Part shown: piece by piece, positions 5,570 through 9,752 of the stretch
How positions within the stretch are numbered: position 1 is the stretch's first letter
How the letters are laid out: each line of letters opens with the position of its first letter
From: Thermoanaerobacterales bacterium
Lineage (GTDB): Bacteria > Actinomycetota > Acidimicrobiia > Acidimicrobiales > JACDCH01
Assembly: GCA_017577565.1 (NCBI GenBank)
Contig: PKRH01000122.1
Span: 1 to 9,752, forward strand
Reading direction: 5' to 3'
DNA length: 9,752 bases
Program-made: the position numbers and the translations under genes
Notes under the pieces: generated by a model
The model's input: only the letters and a program-made list of their open reading frames with translations
Database searches by the model: none
What the model was told of the DNA's origin: nothing

Positions 5570-7354
5570 TCAATCGTCGATCCGCAGGGCGCTGATGAAC
5601 GCCTCCTGGGGCACCTCGACGCGGCCGATGCTCTTCATCCGCTTCTTGCCCTCCTTCTGGCGCTCGAGCAGCTTGCGCTTGCGGGTGATGTCGCCGCCGT
5701 AGCACTTGGCCAGCACGTCCTTGCGCTTGGCCTTGACCGTCTCCCGGGCGATGATGCGGCCGCCGACGGCGGCCTGGATGGGGACGTCGAACAGCTGCCG
5801 GGGGATGAGCTCCCGCAGCTTCTCGGCCATGCGCCGGCCGTAGTCGTAGGCCCGGTCGCGGTGGACGATGGCGCTGAACGCGTCGGCGGCCACGCCGTTC
5901 AGCAGGATGTCGACCTTGACCAGGTCGGACGGGGCGTAGCCGGCGGGCTCGTAGTCGAGGCTGGCGTAGCCCTGCGTGCGGGACTTGAGCTGGTCGAAGA
6001 AGTCGCGCACGACCTCGGCCAGCGGCAACCGGTAGACGAGCTCGATGCGCTCCGGCGACAGGTACTCGAGCCGCAGCATCTCGCCCCGCCGCGACTGGCA
6101 CAGCTCCATGAGCGCGCCCGTGTACTCGCTCGGGGAGAGGATGGTGCAGGTCAGGTAGGGCTCCTCGATCCGCTCGATCGAGCCCGCCGGCGGCATCGCG
6201 GAGGGGTTGTCGATCTCGAGCACCTTGCCGTCGGTCGTGTGGACCCGGTAGGCGACCGACGGCGCCGTGGCGATGAGGCTGAGGTCGAACTCCCGCTCCA
6301 GCCGCTCGCGGACGATCTCCATGTGCAGGAGCCCGAGGAACCCGCAGCGGAACCCGAAGCCGAGGGCGCCGGAGGTCTCGGGCTCGAAGGTGAAGCTGGC
6401 GTCGTTGAGGCGCAGCCGCTCCAGGGCGTCCCGCAGGTCGCTGAACTCGTCGCCGTCGACCGGGTAGAGCCCGCAGAACACCATCGGCTTGGGGTCCCGG
6501 TAGCCGGCGAGCGGCTCGGGCGCCGGGCGGTCGGCCTCGGTCACCGTCTCGCCCGAGCGGGCCTCGCCCACGTCCTTGATGCCGGCGATGAGGTAGCCGG
6601 TCTCGCCCGGCCCCAGCTCGTCGACGCGGACGTCGGCCGGCGTGCGGACCCCCACCTCGTCGGCGACGTGCGTCGTGCCGGCCTGCATGAACCGCAGCCG
6701 GGCACCGGTGCGCAGCCGGCCGTTCACCACCCGCACCGAGGAGACGACGCCCCGGTACGGGTCGTAGTGGGAGTCGAAGATCAGCGCCTGCAGCGGGGCG
6801 TCCGGGTCGCCGGAGGGCGGCGGCACCCGCTCGATGACGGCCTCCAGCAGCTCGGGCACCCCCTCGCCGGTCTTGGCGCTGATCCGCAGGATCTCGTCGG
6901 CCGGGATGCCGAGGACCTTCTCGATCTCCGCCGCGTAGCGGTCGGGGTCGGCCGCCGGGAGGTCGATCTTGTTCAGCGCGGCGACGATCTCGAGGTCGTG
7001 CTCCAGGGCCAGGTAGCAGTTGGCCAGCGTCTGGGCCTCGATGCCCTGGGCGGCGTCGACGAGGAGGATCACGCCCTCGCAGGCGGCGAGCGACCGCGAC
7101 ACCTCGTAGCCGAAGTCGACGTGGCCCGGGGTGTCGATGAGGTCGATGACGTGGCCGCGGTAGTCGAGCCGGACGGACTGGAGCTTGATCGTGATGCCCC
7201 GCTCCCGCTCGAGCTCCATGGAGTCGAGGTACTGGTCCCGCATCTCGCGCGCATCGACCGCGCCGGTCAGCTCGAGCAGGCGGTCGGCGAGGGTCGACTT
7301 GCCGTGGTCGATGTGGGCGATGATCGAGATGTTGCGGATGCGGTCCAGGTCCAT
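5570..7354 (-). CDS. lepA: LepA, elongation factor 4 (ribosomal GTPase)
   Basis: EF4 is a translational GTPase reported to back-translocate ribosomes and to assist initiation or 30S biogenesis. The 594-residue product has the full domain set. GTPase motifs: AHIDHGKST (13-21), RGIT (52-55), DTPGH (74-78), NKID (128-131) and a SAK G5 loop. EF-G-like domains II, III and V follow, the third marked by FGFRCGFLGLLHMEI. The LepA-specific C-terminal domain carries KRKDVLAKCYGGDITRKRKL and ends SALRIDD. The ATG at 7354 matches the usual start just before LDRIRNISIIAHIDHGKS. An in-frame ATG at 7426 is rejected because the 24 added codons are Pro/Gly/Arg-rich and carry many A/T third positions. No Shine-Dalgarno precedes 7354. 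A C-rich hairpin arm ends there instead. The gene diverges from rpsT, and CIRCE separates it from hrcA. Confidence 0.97.
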   Translation of the reverse strand: MDLDRIRNISIIAHIDHGKSTLADRLLELTGAVDAREMRDQYLDSMELERERGITIKLQSVRLDYRGHVIDLIDTPGHVDFGYEVSRSLAACEGVILLVDAAQGIEAQTLANCYLALEHDLEIVAALNKIDLPAADPDRYAAEIEKVLGIPADEILRISAKTGEGVPELLEAVIERVPPPSGDPDAPLQALIFDSHYDPYRGVVSSVRVVNGRLRTGARLRFMQAGTTHVADEVGVRTPADVRVDELGPGETGYLIAGIKDVGEARSGETVTEADRPAPEPLAGYRDPKPMVFCGLYPVDGDEFSDLRDALERLRLNDASFTFEPETSGALGFGFRCGFLGLLHMEIVRERLEREFDLSLIATAPSVAYRVHTTDGKVLEIDNPSAMPPAGSIERIEEPYLTCTILSPSEYTGALMELCQSRRGEMLRLEYLSPERIELVYRLPLAEVVRDFFDQLKSRTQGYASLDYEPAGYAPSDLVKVDILLNGVAADAFSAIVHRDRAYDYGRRMAEKLRELIPRQLFDVPIQAAVGGRIIARETVKAKRKDVLAKCYGGDITRKRKLLERQKEGKKRMKSIGRVEVPQEAFISALRIDD

Positions 7355-7355
7355 A

Positions 7356-7387
7356 GGGGGGCCGCGTGAGCGTAGCGGCGCACCCCC
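7356..7387 (-). repeat. GC-rich hairpin abutting the lepA start codon
   Basis: In the minus-strand transcript GGGGG (7387-7383), four bases, then CCGC (7378-7375) can pair across a 9-base loop with GCGG (7365-7362) and CCCCCC (7361-7356). The structure ends one base before the lepA AUG. There is no purine-rich ribosome site here. A TACGCT hexamer (7374-7369) in the loop could alternatively be a -10 element giving a very short leader, but no -35 partner is seen. Confidence 0.45.
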
Positions 7388-7419
7388 GCCGCCCCGCAGG
7401 CCGCCGGGCCGGGGCCGAG

Positions 7420-7449
7420 ATGACATCGAGCGACACGGGCCGATAGCCT
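7420..7449 (+). promoter_or_regulatory. Candidate rpsT promoter
   Basis: ATGACA at 7420-7425 differs from the -35 consensus TTGACA at one base. It lies 18 bases before TAGCCT (7444-7449), which fits the actinobacterial -10 pattern TAnnnT. Transcription would start near 7456, leaving a leader of about 39 bases before the GTG of rpsT. The spacing and position upstream of a highly expressed ribosomal protein gene support the call. An inverted repeat overlaps the -10 hexamer. Confidence 0.5.
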
Positions 7450-7460
7450 GTCCCGGCTAT
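7443..7460. repeat. Palindrome over the rpsT -10 region
   Basis: ATAGCC and GGCTAT are a perfect 6-bp inverted repeat with a 6-base centre (TGTCCC). The left arm contains the predicted -10 hexamer of rpsT and the right arm covers the predicted start point. It might be an operator, or a pair of back-to-back -10 elements (TAGCCT on plus, TAGCCG on minus) serving rpsT and lepA. It could also be chance. Confidence 0.45.
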
Positions 7461-7494
7461 TCCGTTCGCAGGAGTCGAGTGAGAGAGCAGCCCC

Positions 7495-7773
7495 GTGGCG
7501 AACATCAAGAGCCAGATCAAGCGGAACCGGCAGAACCTCCGTCGTCGTGAGCGCAACCGGGCCGTGCGCTCCGAGATCAAGACCCGGGCCAAGCGGGCCG
7601 TCCAGGCCGCCGAGGCCGGTGCCGACGACGTCGAGGAGCGCCTCCGGATCGCCATCAAGCGCATCGACAAGGCCGCGGCCAAGGGCGTCATCCACCGCAA
7701 CACCGCCGCCCGGCGCAAGTCCCGCCTCGTCGCCCGGGTGCGGCGGGCCCTGGAGGCCGCCGAGTCCTCCTGA
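7495..7773 (+). CDS. rpsT: Ribosomal protein bS20
   Basis: bS20 is a primary 16S rRNA-binding protein of the small subunit, a three-helix bundle rich in Lys and Arg. The 92-residue product starts with the family signature ANIKSQIKRNRQNLRRRERN. It continues through RAVRSEIKTRAKRAV to the conserved GVIHRNTAARRKSRL near the C-terminus, and its length is normal. The start is GTG at 7495, forced by that N-terminus; a GAGAG-rich stretch at 7481-7487 is the likely, rather weak, ribosome site, while AGGAG at 7470-7474 is too far away. It is the only plus-strand gene in the window, divergent from lepA and convergent with holA. It appears monocistronic, with a promoter at 7420-7449 and a hairpin terminator at 7812-7835. 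In Escherichia coli S20 production is autoregulated at translation; whether that holds here cannot be seen. Confidence 0.97.
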   Translation: MANIKSQIKRNRQNLRRRERNRAVRSEIKTRAKRAVQAAEAGADDVEERLRIAIKRIDKAAAKGVIHRNTAARRKSRLVARVRRALEAAESS

Positions 7774-7811
7774 CCTCGTCCTGCGGGCGCTGCCCGCGGC
7801 GCTGCTCTCGT

Positions 7812-7835
7812 GTGCCGGGCCCGACGGCCCGGCAC
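7812..7835. terminator. Convergent hairpin terminator between rpsT and holA
   Basis: GTGCCGGGCC and GGCCCGGCAC form a perfect 10-bp, almost all G-C stem with a CGAC tetraloop. It lies 38 bases past the rpsT stop and 41 bases past the holA stop, so it can serve both strands. Neither side has a T-run. Such stems without a U tract are often described as actinobacterial terminators. Confidence 0.65.
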
Positions 7836-7867
7836 CGTCGCGTCGGGGCGGCGCCCGGCCGTCGGGC
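7819..7867. repeat. Second, overlapping inverted repeat in the rpsT-holA gap
   Basis: GCCCGACGGCC (7819-7829) and GGCCGTCGGGC (7857-7867) are perfect 11-bp arms around a 27-base loop. The left arm shares bases with the 7812-7835 stem, so the two hairpins cannot form in the same molecule. In the holA transcript the right arm is made first, only 10 bases after the stop codon. Confidence 0.5.
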
Positions 7868-7876
7868 GTCGGTGGC

Positions 7877-8875
7877 TCAGCGGGCGAGCTGGGCCAGTCG
7901 GGCGACCAGCACCTCCATGACCAGCTCGCTCGGCCAGGCCTTGCCGCCCCGCAGGTCGATGTCGGCGGCCGCGAGCAGGTCCAGGGCCCGCACGATGCGG
8001 GCGTGGCCGAGCTTCCGGGCCTGGGCCAGCAGCCGGCGGGCGGCCTTGGGGTGCACGCCGAGCAGCTGCGCGGCGTCCCGCTCGCCGGACACGGGAGCGC
8101 CGTCCAGCAGCAGGAGGCGGGCGAAGTGGGTGTGGAGCGTGGCCAGGACCGCCAAGGCGTGGCGCCCGCCCCCGGCCATCATGCGCCCGAGCATCTCGAG
8201 CGCCACGTTGATCCTGCCCTCGTCGATCGCGTCGGTCAGGTGCCAGGGCGGCACGCCGCCCGCCTCGCCCAGGTGGGGCTCGACGTCGGCGGCCGTCAGC
8301 CGGGCGCCGGCGCCGTAGGTGCCGACCAGCGTCTCGACGAGGCCCACCAGCCGCTGGGGGTCGTCGCCCAGCCAGGCGACGACCGCCTTGCGGGCCCCGG
8401 CGTCCAGCGTCAGCCCGGCGGCCGCCAGCTGCTCCTTCACCCAGTCGTCGACCTTGTTGCGGCCCGGGCCGGTGTCCACGACCTCGCCCTTCGCCGCTCG
8501 GATCGCGTCGAGGAGCGGCTTCGGCACCCGCCCGCCGCTCCACACGAGCACGAGCGAGGTCGTGGGCAGGGGGTCGGCCAGGTAGTCGACCAGCGGGGCG
8601 ACCTGCGCCTGCCGGGTGAACATCTCGAGGTCCCGGCCGACGACGACCCGCCGCTCGGTGAGGAACGGCGGCGTCTGGGCGGCGTCGACGAGCGGCACGA
8701 TCGAGGCCTCGCCGTCGGGCGGCGAGAGCCGGTCGCGGCCGACCTCCTCGACCGCGAGGTTGGGGTCGAGGTCGCCGGTCAGCTCGTGGACCAGGGAGCG
8801 GGCGGCGTCGCGCAGCAGGACGTCGTCGTCGCCCTTGACGAGGTAGACGGGGGCGTTCAGCCGGACGCGGGTCAC
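7877..8875 (-). CDS. holA: HolA, DNA polymerase III delta subunit
   Basis: The delta subunit of the clamp loader binds and opens the beta sliding clamp so that it can be loaded on primed DNA. The 332-residue product begins with PVYLVKGDDDVLLRDAAR, the usual opening of the family, and keeps a divergent AAA+-like module without Walker motifs, as expected for delta. The middle has LVLVWSGGRVPKPLLDAIRA and WVKEQLAAAGLTLDAGARKA. The C-terminal helical collar follows, with HALAVLATLHTHFARLLLLDG and LGVHPKAARRLLAQARKLG; sequence identity across HolA is always low. The GTG at 8875 is supported by GGAGG 7 bases upstream and overlaps the stop of the preceding gene (GTGA), which points to coupled translation. 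It ends at a convergent terminator facing rpsT. The holA-rpsT-lepA neighbourhood is common in actinobacteria. Confidence 0.93.
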   Translation of the reverse strand: MTRVRLNAPVYLVKGDDDVLLRDAARSLVHELTGDLDPNLAVEEVGRDRLSPPDGEASIVPLVDAAQTPPFLTERRVVVGRDLEMFTRQAQVAPLVDYLADPLPTTSLVLVWSGGRVPKPLLDAIRAAKGEVVDTGPGRNKVDDWVKEQLAAAGLTLDAGARKAVVAWLGDDPQRLVGLVETLVGTYGAGARLTAADVEPHLGEAGGVPPWHLTDAIDEGRINVALEMLGRMMAGGGRHALAVLATLHTHFARLLLLDGAPVSGERDAAQLLGVHPKAARRLLAQARKLGHARIVRALDLLAAADIDLRGGKAWPSELVMEVLVARLAQLAR

Positions 8876-9516
8876 GCCCCATCCTCCCCCGGCCGGCCGC
8901 CGGCTGCCCACACCGCCGGTCGGCGGGCCTCCAGCAGCGCCGTCATGGCGGCGGCGATCCGGCGGCTGCGCCGGACGTCCGTCGTGCGGAGCAGCCGGCA
9001 CCCCTCCAGGACCGCGGCCGACTCGCGGGCGACGGCCTCGGCGCCCGCCCACGGCGTGGCGTCGAAGGCCAGCGGCACCCCGTGCGCCGTGGCGGCATCG
9101 CGCGCGGCGCCCAGCCCGCCCAGGTCGTCGACGACGGCGACCGTCGCCGGGGACGGGCCGCCCGGCGCCGCGGTGGCGGCGAGCACGTCGGCGACCAGCT
9201 CGGCCGGCACGAGGACGACGGCCGCGCCGGCGTGACCAGCCGCCAGCGCCTCGTCCACCGTCCCGGCCCGCACCGCCACCGGCGCCCCCTCGCCGCGCGC
9301 CACCGGACCGACGAGGCGCGGCGGCAGCGGGACGTCGACGAGGTCGACCCCCGCCGCCCGCATCGCCGCGGCGCCGGCCGCCACCTCGGCCTCCCGGCCG
9401 AACCGTGGCGACGGGACGACGCCGGCGACGAGCACCCGCGTGCCCAGATCGACCCGCTCGCCGGCCAGCGAGAGCGCGGCGTCGGGGCGCGGCAGCGGCG
9501 GTCGGGGGTGCGGCAC
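8872..9516 (-). CDS. Dihydropteroate synthase-like protein, probably non-catalytic
   Basis: I do not recognise this 214-residue protein with certainty. Its layout resembles a reduced dihydropteroate synthase (FolP) barrel. RVLVAGVVPSPRF followed by AMRAAGVDLVDVPLPP (27-67) lines up with the FolP opening (VMGVLNVTPDSFSDGG ... GADIIDVGGESTRP). GCRLLRTTDVRRSRRIAAAM (172-191) lines up with its RVHDV ending. By eye the catalytic features are gone: PSPRF replaces NVTPDSF, VRAGT replaces SIDT, and neither DPG.GF nor the SRK loop is visible. Usual FolP length is about 270. It is alanine- and valine-rich, with no signal peptide or obvious membrane segment. The GTG start at 9516 lies 8 bases after TATCCT and has no ribosome site, suggesting a leaderless transcript. 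Its stop overlaps the holA start by four bases. It could instead be another small TIM-barrel protein; the fold assignment is an inference. Confidence 0.6.
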   Translation of the reverse strand: MPHPRPPLPRPDAALSLAGERVDLGTRVLVAGVVPSPRFGREAEVAAGAAAMRAAGVDLVDVPLPPRLVGPVARGEGAPVAVRAGTVDEALAAGHAGAAVVLVPAELVADVLAATAAPGGPSPATVAVVDDLGGLGAARDAATAHGVPLAFDATPWAGAEAVARESAAVLEGCRLLRTTDVRRSRRIAAAMTALLEARRPAVWAAGGRPGEDGA

Positions 9517-9524
9517 GGGCGCCG

Positions 9525-9530
9525 AGGATA
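9525..9530 (-). promoter_or_regulatory. Candidate leaderless -10 element (TATCCT)
   Basis: TATCCT fits the TAnnnT -10 pattern. Eight bases separate it from the GTG at 9516, the spacing expected when transcription begins at the start codon. No Shine-Dalgarno precedes that GTG, and TATCCT is an A/T-containing interruption in a very G/C-rich stretch. No -35 element is evident. It would drive the synthase-like gene and holA. Confidence 0.4.
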
Positions 9531-9539
9531 GGGGGGCCG

Positions 9540-9752
9540 GACGCGCCCCCGGCGCACCGGGCGGGGGCCGGGGGCGGCCCGGCCGTGACGACGACCGCCA
9601 GGCGGTCGGGCGCCGCCTCGGCGACCGTCAGCCGCAGGCCGCCGACCGCGACGACCGCGCCCCGGGGCGGGCTGACGGCGTCGAGGCCGTCGGCCGTCGG
9701 GCGGGCCCCCCGGCCCGCCGGCGGGACGAGCACGACCGCCCCCGGCCACCGC
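9540..9752 (-). CDS. 3' tail of an unidentified gene, no visible stop (runs off the right edge)
   Basis: One minus-strand frame is clearly coding-like. From 9751 to about 9534 every third codon position is G or C, and the peptide has alternating hydrophobic strands (GAVVLVPPAG, then RGAVVAVGGLRLTVAEAAPD and RLAVVVTAG). The left boundary is an estimate where the codon bias breaks down. No stop follows: the frame stays open into and through holA, whose frame it shares, yet its translation across 8876-9516 is arginine/glycine noise. The position before holA and the small C-terminal beta module suggest the end of a ComEC-like competence protein, a guess from gene order in related genomes. A lost stop or an indel in the GC-rich run at 9532-9590 is possible. 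Confidence 0.35.

Noticed and set aside
5567..7369. 600-codon plus-strand open frame opposite lepA
   Set aside because: Exact antisense of a clear lepA gene, no recognisable motif.
5355..7426. lepA start at the upstream ATG 7426
   Set aside because: The added 24 codons are low-complexity with relaxed third positions, and the family begins at the 7354 ATG.
5529..8882. 1117-codon minus-strand open frame spanning holA, the rpsT opposite strand and lepA
   Set aside because: Out of frame with holA and lepA and composed of low-complexity Arg/Ala/Gly/Pro sequence; it exists only because stops are rare at this base composition.
7547..9235. 562-codon plus-strand open frame overlapping rpsT and opposite holA
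   Set aside because: Out of frame with rpsT and antisense to holA; no domain content.
9700..9719. 8-bp GC stem with CCCC loop near the right edge
   Set aside because: It lies within coding-like sequence made of G and C runs, where such stems arise readily; no T-run and no gene end at this place.
1..9752. tRNA, rRNA, CRISPR array, transposase, phage or defence genes
   Set aside because: No repeat-spacer pattern, terminal repeats, cloverleaf sequence or relevant protein motif was found on either strand; the window is housekeeping in content.

Overview
The window is very GC-rich DNA (about three quarters G+C by eye, with nearly every third codon position G or C). It reads as a chromosomal housekeeping segment of an actinomycetote. 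A BldD-type regulator, a CIRCE-controlled hrcA-dnaJ pair and the ladder holA / rpsT / lepA / hrcA / dnaJ / rsmE all fit that phylum. I lean towards Acidimicrobiia or a relative, but this is inference and no single feature proves it.

Layout from right to left, since almost everything is on the minus strand. At the right edge (9540-9752) is a coding-like tail of an unidentified gene, possibly the end of a ComEC-like protein, which has no visible stop codon. Next is a small protein resembling a degenerate dihydropteroate synthase (8872-9516), probably expressed from its own leaderless promoter. It overlaps holA (7877-8875, DNA polymerase III delta) by four bases. Between holA and the only plus-strand gene, rpsT (7495-7773), lies a convergent terminator region with two competing hairpins. 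rpsT and lepA (5570-7354, elongation factor 4) diverge from a 140-base region that holds the rpsT promoter and a palindrome.

Leftwards, a CIRCE operator (5506-5532) precedes hrcA (4457-5458), dnaJ (3325-4449) and rsmE (2531-3295). These form a heat-shock and ribosome-maintenance operon with gaps of 7 and 29 bases. A promoter region (2376-2530) then drives bldD (1830-2375), which keeps the complete c-di-GMP-binding signature RXD-X8-RXXD. hemW (735-1763, heme chaperone) follows, and the window ends in the 5' part of an AccD-like carboxyltransferase (1-665).

No mobile element, CRISPR array, tRNA, rRNA or defence cassette was seen, and no gene-free stretch exceeds 300 bases. The most unusual points are: hemW has no standard start codon where its family needs one; a perfect 28-bp palindrome lies inside hemW; the synthase-like protein is coupled to holA; the right-edge reading frame lacks a stop; and a BldD homologue with an intact c-di-GMP motif sits between rsmE and hemW. 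I found no clear new multi-gene system.
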